From: Basidiobolus meristosporus CBS 931.73
Lineage: Eukaryota > Basidiobolomycota > Basidiobolomycetes > Basidiobolales > Basidiobolaceae
Length of the DNA: 64,000 nucleotides
Direction: 5' to 3'
Assembly (NCBI GenBank): GCA_002104905.1
Contig: MCFE01000285.1
Location: 1 to 64,000 of the forward strand
Part shown: one piece after another, positions 1-11,282 of the stretch
Position numbering within the stretch: the stretch's first letter is position 1
Layout: each line of letters opens with the position of its first letter
Notes under the pieces: generated by a model
Seen by the model: the letters and a program-made list of their open reading frames with translations, nothing else
What the model was told of the DNA's origin: nothing
Database searches by the model: none
Made by a program: the position numbers and the translations under genes

Positions 1-177
1 TTTGCCTCTGGCTAATGGTTTGGTAAGTATTTATGAAATCATTTCATATGCAAAACAGTGATCTAGGTTAACTGACAAATTTTCCACAGCTTTACATATG
101 AAATGGTGTCCAATATCTTTGTGCCAAGTTCTAGCATGAAATGTTGGATTTCTACCTAATTCTATGCATCCTTGTTT
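1..177 (-). pseudogene. Copia-A RNase H tail, remnant
   Basis: Minus-strand reading matches, with many stops, the end of Copia-A pol: the stretch around the residues DIRHHFI and the final tract before the LTR that is seen better at 54400-54600 and 59750-59970. It is cut at 177 by the LTR of the plus-strand Copia-A1 element and resumes at 5984, so it belongs to an older minus-strand copy that was split. About 120 bp are missing between the halves. Not functional. The family assignment is by direct comparison of copies within this window. Confidence 0.75.
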
Positions 178-525
178 TGTTGCAAAAATTTGTAATTCCA
201 CCTAAACATTCACCTAGCTTAGTCACTCAGATCATTACCTTCAAATCCCAGGGAATACCAACCAAACTCCTTGTTGGGATTTACTTAGAATATTTTCACC
301 AAAATACCAGGTACCCAGATATGAAAATTAGATAAGTTGCCCAAGCAGCCCAAAACTTTGTACACATGTTCTTGGGACCTTCCTTGGCCTATTCTACATG
401 CTTGTAATGCCAAGACTATGTAAAAGTATAAATACTACTTTCACAATCAGTAAATCATCCAGTGAAAACAATGTGATCTACTTGTTCTCCCAATCACTTC
501 CAATATCTCCAAGACTCTTACAACA
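178..525 (+). repeat. 5' LTR of Copia-A1
   Basis: 348 bp. It starts TGTTGCAAAA (ancestral TGTTGTGAGA or TGTTGTAAGA) and ends ACTCTTACAACA, so its ends form the short inverted repeat typical of this family. It aligns along its length with the LTRs at 5635-5983, 22788-23134 (inverted), 54037-54362 (inverted), 58327-58676 (inverted) and 60002-60346. Confidence 0.85.
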
Positions 526-537
526 GGTTTTGAGCCC
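526..537 (+). other. Primer-binding site of Copia-A1 (initiator tRNA-Met anticodon arm)
   Basis: Directly abuts the LTR. It reads GGTTTTGAGCCC, one mismatch from GGTTATGAGCCC found at 30242-30253 and, on the minus strand, at 27492-27503 and 35096-35107. GGTTATGAGCCC is the reverse complement of GGGCUCAUAACC, the anticodon stem-loop of initiator tRNA-Met. This is the half-tRNA site type known from Drosophila copia. Confidence 0.75.
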
Positions 538-1596
538 CAAGCTGTTACTCTGCAATTTTTACTACTGCTATTCCTGGAATCTTTTCCTCCAATGAAAAGT
601 TGAATGGATCTAACTACCAAGTGTGGAAGACAAAGATGGCAATGCAGCAACAAGAATTAGGCCTTTAGGATATTGTCATGGTAGAAGAATGCCCTCCTAG
701 GAACATGGGAGAGGAATCCTTAAAGTACCAGAAGAAAGAACAAAGTGCCTATAACTGCATTTGCCTTAATGTTAAGGACAAGTTGCTAATTCAATGCTCA
801 AGAGCAAAATCAGCAAAGAATGCCTGCAAGGCATTATAAGACACCTACCAGTCATGTTCAGCTGCTAAGAAAATGTATCTGAGACAAAATTTCTTTATTA
901 CAAAGATGCAGCCAGGAGATGAAATGAAAAATCTAATTAACATAATTGCCCTGCTGGTGGATGAGATGGAATCTGTGGGTGTACCAACTACTGATGAGGA
1001 TGTGATAGTTACCATTCTGAATAGCCAGACAGACAAGTTTCAGGGCCATGTATCAGCCCTAGAGTCCAGAACTGAAGATTTGACTTTAAATTATGTATAT
1101 GGAAGGCTCCTGGATGAAATATTAAGAAAATCTAGCACCTATAAGAAGGAAGAAGAAATGTTTTAATAAGCAACGATAACCATCAAAGGAGGTACCCAAG
1201 ACCCTACAAAGGCAACAGCAACCTGTTTTGCAACTACTGCAAAAGGAAAGGACACATAATAGACCGGTGCATGAAAAAGAGAGATAGTCAGCAGAAGAAG
1301 CCTGAATATGGAAATGCAGCAAAAACTGAAGATAGACTACTTAAATCTGCCCTAAATAAGACCACAGCCAAGGATTATCAGATGTGGTACATTGACTCTA
1401 GAGCATCTCAATACTTCACACACCAAAAAGAACTTTTTACCCCATACAAAGAAATTTAAGAAGGTTTTTATGTGTGACAATAGAACACTTGATGCAGTAA
1501 TAGAAGGAACTATACAAGTAAACCTTAGAAGCGGTAAAGGAATCCATACACTGACCTTTAAAGAAGTACTCTATGTACCAGAAATAGCCAAGAACC

Positions 1597-1945
1597 TGTT
1601 GTTAGAGTCTTGGAGATATTGGAAGTGATTGGGAGGACAAGTAGATTATGTGGTTTTCACTTAATGATTTATTGAATGTAAAAGTTGTATTTATACTTTT
1701 GCATAGTCTTGGCATTCCTTACATGTAGAATAGGTTAAGGAAGGTCCCAAGAACATGTGTGCATAGTTTGGGGCTGTTGGGACAACTTTGAGAATCTTCA
1801 TGTTCAGGGTACCTAGTATTTTGGTGTAAATGTTATAAGTAAATCCCAACAAGGAATTTGGTCAGTATTTTCTAGGATATGAAGGTAATGATCTAAGTAA
1901 CCAAGTTAGGTGAATATTTAGGTTGAATTACAAACTTTTACAACA
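1597..1945 (-). mobile_element. Solo LTR of Copia-A inserted in Copia-A1
   Basis: 349 bp, inverted relative to the host element, starting TGTTGTTAGAGTC and ending TTACAACA on the plus strand. It is flanked by a perfect 5-bp target-site duplication GAACC (1592-1596 and 1946-1950). Removing the LTR and one GAACC restores the conserved pol context around residues IAKN/PLSVSKA. It is a solo LTR left after LTR-LTR recombination and is younger than Copia-A1. Confidence 0.93.
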
Positions 1946-2478
1946 GAACCCACTATCTGTAAGCAAGGCCACAGCAGAAGGACTCAGTTTCAGATTTGAC
2001 AAATCTGGATGCAAGATCACTGATCAAAATGGTGCTCATATCACTCTGAGTATCAGGTATCAGAGTCTGTATGAGTTGACTTATATTCCATCATATCTGG
2101 AAGTTATTATAGGTAACTTAAATGAAGAAACACCAATGCTTTGGCACAGGAGATTGGGACACATCAATTCTGATCATTTGCACAAAATGAATAAACATCA
2201 GCTAATCTCCAGAGTAAAAATTGATCCCCCAGCTGATTTGGATCACTGTGAAGCTTGCATATATGGGAAACAAGTCAGAAAAGCATTCAAGAGCTCCGGG
2301 TTGATCAATACTAAGAAAAAATAGCTCTAATTCACTCAGATCTGTGTGGACCTATTCATAGCCAGGATGAAGTATTTAATCACTTTTATTGATGATTATA
2401 CAGGATAAATGTGGGTCTACTTCATGGAGAGAAAGAAAGAAGCCCTGTCTAAGCTCAGGGAGTTTAAAGCCATGGCGG

Positions 2479-3282
2479 TGTGGTGGTGTAGAGGTACTCC
2501 TGGGAGAAGCTACACAACTCAAGGTTTGTGAGGTGTCTGATGGGTGCAATAACCTCTGTGTCTAAACTGCTGGTGTCTTTGTCAATATATCACTATGGTA
2601 AAAGCTCCTGCTTCTCTAGCTTCCTAGGTGCTCCAAGTGTCTCCAAAGGCCTCTGTGTGTCTTGTGCACTACCTTGAAAAGCTCCTTGATGGCAGGTCTG
2701 AGATGTACTGTGGAAGGCAGGTGCAGTGATCAACTGCTAATCAATAAGGTAGAAGTGTTACTGATAGAAGGGATGATTTATTGATGAGGGATTGCTTTCC
2801 CTTAAATACTTTTCCTGATTGCCAAGTGATTACTAATGACAAGGTTCTAGAAGATTCTAGGTATCAGTAGAATTCTTGATGACATCACTATGAGCTAAAA
2901 ATATGCCAAGAATGTCCTGGAAGGTTCTAAAAGGCACAGCACTCTCAGCCAATCAAGAATCAGTAGTCTGAAACCTGTGCAACATAGAAATACCATATAT
3001 GGTATTGAAATGGTAGAGATGGTAACACAGACCTAGGTCATGTGTCACGGGTACTGACGTGGGTACTTGCCTTATACAGATACATCAACTGATCACAAAG
3101 CTGAATAACATCTGGGATAACTAATGCTAATAACTAATCAGGGTAAACATCATATGGGGATAATACTGATAATATGGGCAAAAGAAGAATGGGATAATAC
3201 TGATAAGATAAAATATGGATAAGTATATCATAATGACTATATGAATAAACTTGTCTGTGGGAGGTATGTTTACCCTACCACA
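2479..3282 (+). mobile_element. Solo LTR of family G2 (804 bp) inserted in Copia-A1 integrase
   Basis: Starts TGTGGTGGTGTAGAGG and ends CCCTACCACA, with a 4-bp duplication GCGG at 2475-2478 and 3283-3286. It interrupts the integrase frame after residues EFKAM. It is nearly identical to 42001-42803 and more distantly related to 16407-17455 and to an inverted copy at about 20950-21982. The TG...CA ends and constant 4-bp duplications indicate an LTR. No internal region of this family is present in the window, so Ty3/Gypsy membership is inference. Confidence 0.88.
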
Positions 3283-5625
3283 GCGGAAGGAGAAACCGGT
3301 GAAAAAATCAAAAAAATATGCTGAGACAATTATGGAGGGTATACCTCATAACTCTTTATCCACTTCTGCAAAATTCATGGGATAAAGCAAGAGACTACTA
3401 TACCATACTCCCCACAGTCAAATGGAGTAGAAAAATGCGCAAACAGATCAATAACTGATTTGGCAAGATCAATGATCCATGACCAAAAATTATCCTATGT
3501 TTTTGGGTGGAATCAGTTGCCACAGCTGTATACCATAGAAATAGGAGTTATAACAAAATACTTTGTGATTCTACTCCATTTGAAGCATGGTATGGATACA
3601 GACCAAGTGCAGAGCATCTAAGAATATTTGGGTGTACAGCATATACCAAGAAACTGGCTGGAAATCAGCCAAAATTTGAGCCAAAAAGTGTAAAATGCAT
3701 TTTTTTGGGCTTCTGCAAATAGAGTAGAGCATACAAACTCTGCAATACCAAAGCAAAGAAGCTAAGTAAGTCCAGGGATGTGTTGTTTGATGAAATATCA
3801 AAATTTTCACAAAACATGACATGAGATAAGGACAAAAATTTGATCTCAAGTCCAACAATAGTCAGGATTGACTCAGAGCCAAAAAATGAGAAATTTTTCA
3901 CACCAGAGGGCTCTACAGCAGTAGTTCAGGCTGAATCAGTGCCCAGGAATAATGTAGAAGTGATCATTCCAGTATCAAATGCCTGGAGATTCAACCAGAC
4001 AAGAAATAGCCCAAATTACTATATCAATAAGGGAACAAACTTAGCCTATGCCTATTCAGTCCATATTGATGAGCCCCAGACTGTAAAAGAGGCACTAAAT
4101 ATCCCTCAGACAGAGTTTGGAAATCTGTAATGACTGAGGAATATCAGGCTCTAATGGAAGATCAAACATGGGACTTAGTCAAATTACCAATCAACCAAAA
4201 ATCAATTGGATACCAATGGGTCTTAAAGACAAAATACAAGACTGATGGTACAATTGCATGACTTGTGGCTAAAGGATACTCTCAAACAAAAGGACTTGAC
4301 TATACTGAGACTTTTGCACTGGTAGCCAAGTTTAATTTTATCAGATTAATAATGGCTATTACAGCCAAGTATAAGTTTTTTATTCATCAAATGGATGTAA
4401 AAGCTGCATTTCTGAATGGAGAACTTGATGAGGATGTGTATATGGACCAGCCTGATGGGCTTGTTGATCAAGATAACCCCATTTGGTCTGCAAGCTTAAA
4501 AATCTCTATATGGTCTCAAACAATCACCAAGAGCCTGGCATTGCAAGATAGATTCTTATTTGGAATCTTTGAGTTTTAAAAGGAGTAATGCTGACTATAG
4601 TATATACTATAAGCCCATCAAAGCAAGTCCAGCTTTATTAGCTCTATATGTGGATGATCTTATTTTAGCCACCAACAATCTAACAATATTGGAAGATACT
4701 AAATCCAGCTTATGTAAAGAGGTCAAGATGTCCTTTAGGAGAGCTCAGTTATTACTTAGGTATAAAGTTTTTCATAGATAGATGTACCCAGACTATCATC
4801 CTAAGTCAATCCCAGTACATTTAAGATATACTAAAGAAGTATCAAATGGAAGACTGTAAACCAGCAGCTACCCCAATGGAGACAAGTCTTAACTTGGTCA
4901 AAACTCAACCAAATCAAGAGAGCTTAGTGCCATCTGAAAGCCCTGACTTTTGTTATCAATCTATGGTTGACAGTCTGATGTATGTCATGCTTGGAACATG
5001 CCCAGATATCTCATACTCAGTAGGAGTTGTCAGCCAGCATAATCAAAGCTATGGATCTGATCATATTGCAGCAGTTAAGCTGATATTGAGATACCTAAAC
5101 AGACCTGCTGATATCTGCTTAACATACACTTATAAGGATTCAGAACAGGATCTTATGGGCTACTCTGATGCTGATTGGGGACAAAATTTGCAAGACAGAA
5201 GATCCACCACAGGATACACCTTTCTTTACTCTAAAGGAGCAATTTCATCAAATTCAAGAAAGCAACCAACTGTAACACTTTCCACCACAGAGGCAGAGTA
5301 TATGGCCGCCTGTGAAGCTACAAAAGAAGCAATGTGGTTAAGAAAGCTTTTTACAGACTTAGGCCTATGTTAAAAAATGCCTATTCTTTATTTAAGATAA
5401 TCAACGGTGTAAACAATTAGGTAGAAATCCAACCTTTCATGCTAGCACTAAGCAAATAGATATTAGACATCATTTCACACATGAAGCTATAGAGAATAGC
5501 TTATTTAGCTTAGTTTACTGTCCTTCAGATGAAATGATTGCAGACATGTTTACCAAGCTATTAGCCAGAGACATGTTTGAATAACTTAGGTCAAAATTAG
5601 GACTAGTGAGTATGAACATTTAGCT

Positions 5626-5983
5626 GAGTGGGAGTGTTGTGAGAATTTGTAATTCCACCTAAATATCCACCTAGCTTAGTCATTTATATCATTACCTTCA
5701 AGTCCCAAGAAACACTGTCCAAATTCCTTGTTGGGATTTACTTAAAATATTTTCACCAAAATACCACATACCCAGAACATGAGAGTTGGATAAGTTGTCC
5801 AAACAGCCCCAAACTTTGCACACATGTTCCTGGGTCCTTCCTTAGCCTATTCAAGATGCTTGTAATGCCAAGACCATGTAAAAGTATAAATACTACTTAT
5901 ACATTCAATAATTTATAAAGTGGAAACCACATAATCTACTTGTTCTCCCAATCACTTCCAATATTTCCAAGATTCTTAGAACA
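5626..5983 (+). repeat. Polypurine tract and 3' LTR of Copia-A1
   Basis: The tract GAGTGGGAG (5626-5634) immediately precedes the LTR (5635-5983), which begins TGTTGTGAGAATTTG and ends TTCTTAGAACA. The same tract precedes LTRs at 32839 and 60002, so Copia-A and the non-coding element at 29.9-33.2 kb share the plus-strand primer signal. Confidence 0.85.
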
Positions 5984-6195
5984 GCCTCTGTAATGATAAG
6001 TGTTTTAGTAGATTGCTTTCCCAAATTCCATGATATTGCTCCTTATGGTTAACAATGGTGCATCAGGTGGCTAATCTTCTTTCTTCTAAGTCCTTACCCA
6101 AATCAGCATCAGAGTATCCTATAAGATCCTGTTCTGAATCCATATAGGGGTGCATTAAGGAGACATCCATAGCTCATTTAAGCTATCCCAGAATC
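5984..6195 (-). pseudogene. Copia-A RNase H remnant (continuation of 1-177)
   Basis: Minus-strand reading again matches Copia-A RNase H, including the region encoding the TTGYTFLYSKGAI-like block seen intact at 5205-5250. It is the other half of the old copy interrupted by Copia-A1. It ends where a Gypsy-1 LTR begins at 6196. Confidence 0.7.
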
Positions 6196-6723
6196 TGTCA
6201 TGATCACAAGTTATTATTGACCTTTCATGATCTGGCCAAATCAAGTTGGCAAAGAAATCCCAGTTCCTTCTTGAAAGCACTACCACATTCTAGCAATTTC
6301 TTGAAAGCTCCAAGTCAATGTTACATAATAGAATATTATATGGTAGCTTCCTATTGGAGCCTATGCAGTTGAGTACCATATATGATAAATGCATGTCACA
6401 TGACACAGTCACATGTTCAGCTGACCCTTGGCTTATCCTAATGTGATATACTAGTCTGGTTTTTAGTATAATTCTATCTTGGCTCACTTACTGCACATCA
6501 TCCCAGAATTCCATCAGTTTTAGCCAATATCTCTTGACATCCATATTGCCAAAATGTATGCATAGTCCTATCACCCCTTATGCATTTCTCAGTCTGATAT
6601 ACACTGGTCTTGAATAAATAGCCTTGCCTTGGAACTTGCCTTTCTTGGTTAATCCACACCTAAGTCCTTTCCTGGTCCTGCCTTACCTAGCTCTACTCTC
6701 CTGCTCTGTGTCTATTCTTAACA
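6196..6723 (+). repeat. 5' LTR of a decayed Gypsy-1 element
   Basis: Starts TGTCATGATCAC and ends TCTATTCTTAACA. It aligns inverted with the two LTRs of the intact Gypsy-1 element (41195-41715 and 47383-47961). About 2 nt downstream lies TTTCATCAGACT, a one-mismatch version of the intact element's 11-nt primer site plus one base, and the LTR contains AGTCTGATATA near 6590, a degraded version of the self-priming transcript start. It is the left end of the chimeric Gypsy copy that runs to about 11282. Confidence 0.85.
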
Positions 6724-7270
6724 GTTTCATCAGACTGCTCTTGACTACCTGTGGATCTCTGCCTTCTACCCAAAGTTCTTGAGAAGAACTTATCAAGGAA
6801 TACCTACCAAAGATATCACCCCTAAGCTTTAGTACAATACATTATCAGTGATGCTAACTTATTCACAGTTGGGGATTGTAGCTCAAACATTGTATTCTTG
6901 ACAAACTAGTGGCTTTAATACCAACATATTAGCTAGTAGTGCTCAGTACTCCTGAACATGCTCAAGAAGCCTCCCTGCCTCCTGCTACCTTGACATGTCC
7001 AGTCTAGAGTACAACTTTGCAAGTCTCATGGCTGCCTATGCTCAGCTATAACATGACAATGCTGATCTCAGAAACTCTGTTGCTCAGCTTGAGGGCCAAA
7101 ATGCTCAACAGTCTATCCATACTCCCTCCTACCATGATCCAACAATCCCTTCCATTACTAAGCTCAGTGGCTCCCAAAATGAGCTCTAAGGTTTCATTAA
7201 CATAGATAAACACCACTTATTGCTACAACCCAATTAGCTCACTACAGATCAAGCAAAAGTTGGTTACATC
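6724..7270 (+). pseudogene. Gypsy-1 leader and gag N-terminal remnant
   Basis: The leader aligns with the minus strand of 47382-47007. Gag is recognisable from about 6995 (LMAAYAQL, then NADLRNSV and SITKLSGSQNEL) and resembles the intact gag N-terminus at 47006-46700. It breaks at about 7270 after residues TDQAKVGYI, where Gypsy-2 sequence begins. Stops and frame changes are frequent. Confidence 0.75.
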
Positions 7271-8331
7271 TTGTAAAAGCACCTGACTTTACAGGTAAAA
7301 CAGTATTGTTTCCCAAGCTACCACAGATCCAGAAGTTCATCATGGCTAAAGGAGCTGTAGTAAAGGAAAGTAATCCATTACTACAATATCTCAAAACCAA
7401 TATTACACTCATTTCTTTAATTTGCTTTTGCTATTGTAACACACAAGTGAATGATTGGGAAATTTCAACCTTGAGGGACAAAAGCTCAAGACCCTGTCAA
7501 GTAATCCACAAACCCAAAAATTTGATCCTTCAGAATTTTCATATGTATGACTTTCTCAGCTGAAAAATAAAGGGAGCCTCTCTTTCCAGAGTTTCCACAC
7601 TTCAATTACAAGTATAAAGGCTATAAGACTTCCCCTGCATCACTTGCACTGTTGAGTATTCTGACTTTGCTTGGTACTACATCATTAAAGGGACTGCAAA
7701 GCTCACATAAATCCAATCTGAGTTCTACAAGAAAACTACCACTTCTCTGTTAGAGAATTCCCCTCTAAGTAGCCCCTTTACTCTAAAGGCACCCCTTTAG
7801 ACAACCCTCTAGTCTAAACACCCCTTTAGAGACCCCTTTAAGAAACCCCTTTACTCTAAAGAAGCCTCTTTAGGCACCCATTTAGTGTAGAGTCCACTTT
7901 AGAGACCACTGTAAGAAGCCCCTTTACTCCAAAGACACCCCTTTAGACCCCCCCTTTTGGCCCAAAGACCCCTTCAGAAACTCCTACACCACACCCTTCA
8001 GGCTAAAGGGGAGGTCAGAACTTCCATATTAGGATATACTTTCTCAACAAGGAAAGTTACTTTGAAACACGGAAAAGTTACTATAAGAATTAATAAGCCC
8101 AATGTTCAACAGGAGGTCAGAACACTGCTGTAGAAGAGAAAAACACTGCCTATATTATATTTTGAGCCTAAGATTGCACATCTTAGTGAAAGCTATATTT
8201 TCTATCTATACATCAAACTTCCAATAAACTACTTCAGTAGTTGCATGCCGGATGTTGTTGTTGTATATTGTTGATTAGCATATATATTTTAGTACAAACC
8301 TCAAAACTAATCATATTACAGCACAACAAAA
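7270..8331 (+). repeat. Gypsy-2 LTR-like segment with CCCCTTTAG minisatellite
   Basis: Starts TGTAAAAGCACC and ends GCACAACA. It contains AATAAA in CCAATAAACTAC (about 8222) and is followed by an untranslated leader and a Gypsy gag, so an LTR is the best reading. Its limits are inferred from the TG/CA ends and from related copies at about 18440-19335 and inverted at 19425-20400. The 7745-7990 part is an imperfect tandem array of CCCCTTTAG and its complement CTAAAGGGG. The 85-aa ORF at 7306-7563 has no recognisable content. Confidence 0.55.
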
Positions 8332-8399
8332 GTTTGGTGGAGTACCTGGGTAGGTTGAACCTTTCACTATACAAGCATCAGGAAACCTTACAAAAATGA

Positions 8400-9800
8400 C
8401 AAATACACCACTCCAAGAGTTAATATCCACCTTTAAAGGTGCTATTCCAGTAAATTCACAGGAGTTTATGTTACTAAGTTTCTAGAAGCATTTGATGATA
8501 TAGTGGCAGTGTTTGAGTTATCACCTAAGTGCAAAATCCAGTTGTTTCCTTTTCTCTGTGAGGTTGAGGTATCAAGATTCTTAGTATAGACCCATTTAAG
8601 ATACCTGTTAGTGCTATTTCAACAAGGACACTGCCCAACAAGCTATTTTAGCTGAGTACCAAAAGGAGGCACAGTTTGCTATACTAAATGCGCTAGAAAT
8701 GCCTTACAATAAGAACCAAACCCTTTCAAAAGTACACTCAAAAGCTTGAGTCAAAAGCAAGGCATGTCAAAGAGCTACTGGAATTTCAAGATCTTATCAT
8801 AGAAGCTATTTTCTGATGAATATACCTCCTGCAATATGTAATGCCATTAGCCATCAAGTTCAGGCTACAAGCTCCTACCACAATGTTAAACATATGGTGT
8901 TAAATTATCAATCAGGGAGACAGGTCATGAATTCTAAAAACAATCAAATGAGGGTTTCTACTCCAGTTAAACAGATTCTTCATTGTACAAATAAGCTGCA
9001 AAGTGATCAGGATACTGGATTAATTGATGCATTAGGAAAACTGATGTTTAAGTTGGACTCTCAAGATACATTGTCATGTAGTTTGAACAAAGCTGGAACA
9101 CAAAGTCCCAAAACAACCAATAACTATCAACAGCAAATCAAGTATTGTGTTTACAGCAAATCAGCTGAACACAGCTATTGTGGTTGTCAAATATTGAATA
9201 TTGATATTGACAGTCATAAAATTATGATTAATGGCTATGGGAATATCTGTGATCCCACCAGAAACCACTTGCCTATCAACAGATGTTATGGTAGAATGAG
9301 ATCCTATGTACAGGCTCAAGAAGAACCACCTAAAAGCACCACAACATCAATGCATATACACATCCAAAAGACCACAGAAATTCCAAGCACTACACATTAT
9401 GTACTTGCAATATCAGACCTATCAGGGCAGGTCCAAGAGCCTTTTACTCTAACACAACAGGATGTTATGTGGCTGCAATCAACAATGATGAAGTGGATTA
9501 TATTTGTGACTCTAAATCAGTAATCAATTCCAGGACTGCTATGACTATGAAAAATCAAATTGCCATTGACAGAAGTTGACTGGAAAATAGGAGCTACAAC
9601 AGTGGCAACAAAGAACATGTTTGTACTTTGTCACTCTGTACCAATTGAAATTGGAGAAATCAGGGTTGCTTCTCCCTTTTTTGTTGTTGCCAATGGACCA
9701 ACTTTGGAGGTATTGTTGGCACAAACAAATGAACACAAATCTCTTCTACAAGCTGACAATAGACCTGATGGGAGCTTATGGCTAATAATCACATTCAATA
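8400..9800 (+). pseudogene. Gypsy-2 gag and protease remnant
   Basis: Broken frames from 8400 (MTNTPLQELIS..., then FLEAFDD) look like a retroviral-type gag. An open stretch of 235 aa at 8816-9523 continues it. After a stop, the aspartic-protease region follows: VDYICDSK near 9495 in one frame and a beta-rich segment PFFVVANGPTLEVLLAQ at 9680-9730 in another. A ligand-type CCHC knuckle is suggested by the Cys-rich CVYSKSAEHSYCGC at about 9150-9195 but is not canonical. The segment is joined without a gap to Gypsy-1 integrase at about 9800. Confidence 0.6.
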
Positions 9801-11246
9801 GTAAAAGCATTGCAGACAGGGATGATTCCTGCAAAGAAATTAAAAACCCTGTACTCACCAAAAGAAACTTTGAACTTCTTGCAACCCAGTCCTTCAGCAT
9901 TATTGCTCCCTTACTTGTTGAGAAAGTCAAGACCAGCCAAGCTATCAATCTCACAGCCACAACATTGAAGAGATACTTTAAGTCTTCCACTGATCCACCA
10001 CCCAAGTTCCCAAACCTCTGGTACCTACACCTATTCATTGACATCATCCACCACAAGCACCAACTGACTGTCCCAGACCATGATACCCAGTTGGACACCA
10101 TCCATTCTCACCATGATTCAGTGGCTGCAGGACATTTTGGTATTGCCAAAACCATGAATAGAATCAAGAGAGACCTCTGGTGGCCCAAGATGATATCCCT
10201 TGTCAAGGAGTACCTCCAATCATGTGATACATGTAATTGTGCAAAATCTGCCAGACACCATCTATGTGAGCTTCTCCAACTCTTACTAGTCCCCAACCAG
10301 CAATGAAGGCCAATTTCAATGAACTTCATTACAGACCTCCCAGAATCTATCCAATTCAGTTCAGTCCTAGTAGTGGCAGATGTACTCACAAAGATGGCTC
10401 ATTTGATTCCCTGCTCTAAGAGCTTAGATGCCAAGCAGAATTAGTAATCAGGAACATTTTCCGGCTCCATGGTATCCCCAGTAGCACTGTACTGGATAGA
10501 GGACCCCAGTTCATATCAAAGTTCTGGAAACACTTCATGCAATATCTTGGTGAGCAGGTCAAGTTCTCAACTGCTGTCCATGCTCAGTCAGATGGTCAGG
10601 CTGAAGGAATTAATCAGATCCTTGAACAATACCTTCAAGGCTATATTAACTATCAGCAAGACAACTGAACTCAGCTGCTACCACTTGCAGAATTTGCCTA
10701 CAACAACATATGTGATAGTGCTACCCATTCTATGGAAATAATGGTTTTGATCCACAATTTAATATTCAGATTCTAACAAGCCCAATGAGCCACACAGCAA
10801 GCCTTTGATTGGTATAGGAGAGGGAAAGGGGGGCCCCTGCCAATTGGGGGCCAACAATTTGCCCAGTTACCCCCACCCCCCCAGAGCACCAGGGGGCTGT
10901 AAGAACCTCCTCCCCTAAGAGAAAGGGGGTGGGGGGCTTGCAGGAGGCATTCTCTAGTAGGGTCTTAGGAGAGGAAGAGCAGCAATGGTCTGGTAAGCAC
11001 CTGAGCATGCATCAGTATTTATTGAAGTTTAAGAAACACTTAAGAAAGAACTATCCCTAGCCCATGAGGGTTAAAAGAAGTTTGCAGACAACAAATGGCA
11101 GTCTAGTCCCAAGCGTAAATGATAAAATTTGGGAACAAGCTACAAACCTAACAAGTTGCCAAGATCCAGTTGTGCTATCTCATCAGACATACCCTAACAA
11201 GCCAAAGCTAAAAGCTTGAGGAAAGCTCTTTAGAAGAGGAGAGTAG
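9800..11246 (+). pseudogene. Gypsy-1 pol C-terminal half: integrase, remnant
   Basis: From about 9805 the reading aligns with residues 640-800 of the intact Gypsy-1 pol: HHCC zinc domain with HDSVAAGHFG and CDTCNCAK at 10100-10240, then [16 protein letters not shown] and the block ending QLLPLAEFAYNN near 10700. It carries stops, and a GC-rich 207-bp insertion splits it at about 10794-11000. The final codons AGAAGAGGAGAGTAG (11232-11246) match the intact element, where the pol stop abuts the 3' LTR. The first part is read in one ORF (9560-10306) fused to Gypsy-2 protease sequence. Confidence 0.8.
10794..11000. repeat. GC-rich 207-bp insertion of unknown type
   Basis: This short block interrupts Gypsy-1 integrase between sequence matching residues SPHAAE and EHAQ. 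It is full of runs of G and C (AAAGGGGGGCCCC, ACCCCCACCCCCCC, AAAGGGGGTGGGGGG), in sharp contrast to the AT-rich surroundings. No other copy, clear inverted termini or RNA polymerase III boxes were seen. The short ORF across it on the minus strand looks like chance. Confidence 0.5.
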
Positions 11247-11282
11247 TATCATGCTCACATGACATCTGTGACCTTTCATGAG
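11247..11282 (+). repeat. Truncated 3' LTR of Gypsy-1
   Basis: TATCATGCTCACATGACATC... matches the first 36 bp of the Gypsy-1 LTR (ancestral TGTCATGATCACATGAC), directly after the purine tract and stop codon of pol. It then switches to Copia-A sequence at about 11283, so most of the LTR has been lost. Confidence 0.7.

Larger units (their letters stand above)
590..5610 (+). pseudogene. Copia-A1 gag-pol, degenerate
   Basis: Gag starts near 590 (residues LNGSNYQVWKTKM) and is open in part at 873-1166. The protease segment near 1390 has the motif as DSRAS instead of DSGAS. The pre-integrase HHCC region is at about 2135-2290 (WHRRLGHIN...HCEACIYGK). The integrase core follows, with FIDDYT at 2380 and a second block after the solo LTR at 3283. 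RT has YVDD at about 4650-4660 (LALYVDDLILATNN). RNase H has STTEAEYMAACEATKEA at about 5280-5330. Stops and shifts occur throughout, and two solo LTRs interrupt it at 1597 and 2479. At the integrase position expected to hold the catalytic Glu there is Lys, as in the copy at 54-58 kb. Confidence 0.85.
178..5983 (+). mobile_element. Copia-A1 LTR retrotransposon, nested host of two solo LTRs
   Basis: Bounded by two LTRs of 348-349 bp in the same orientation that begin TGTTG and end in ACA, with a primer-binding site after the first and a purine tract before the second. Subtracting the solo LTRs at 1597-1945 and 2479-3282 leaves about 4.64 kb, the same length as the complete copy at 54037-58676. 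Coding order is gag, protease, integrase, RT, RNase H, which is Ty1/Copia order. No target-site duplication is visible: the flanks are TGTTT and GCCTC, and the element sits in a partly deleted older Copia. Many stops and frameshifts make it inactive. Confidence 0.85.

Noticed and set aside
10766-11008. 80-aa minus ORF across the GC-rich block as a gene
   Set aside because: It exists only because the GC-rich block lacks stops; the peptide is low complexity, begins and ends in Gypsy-1 sequence of the other strand, and has no start context.
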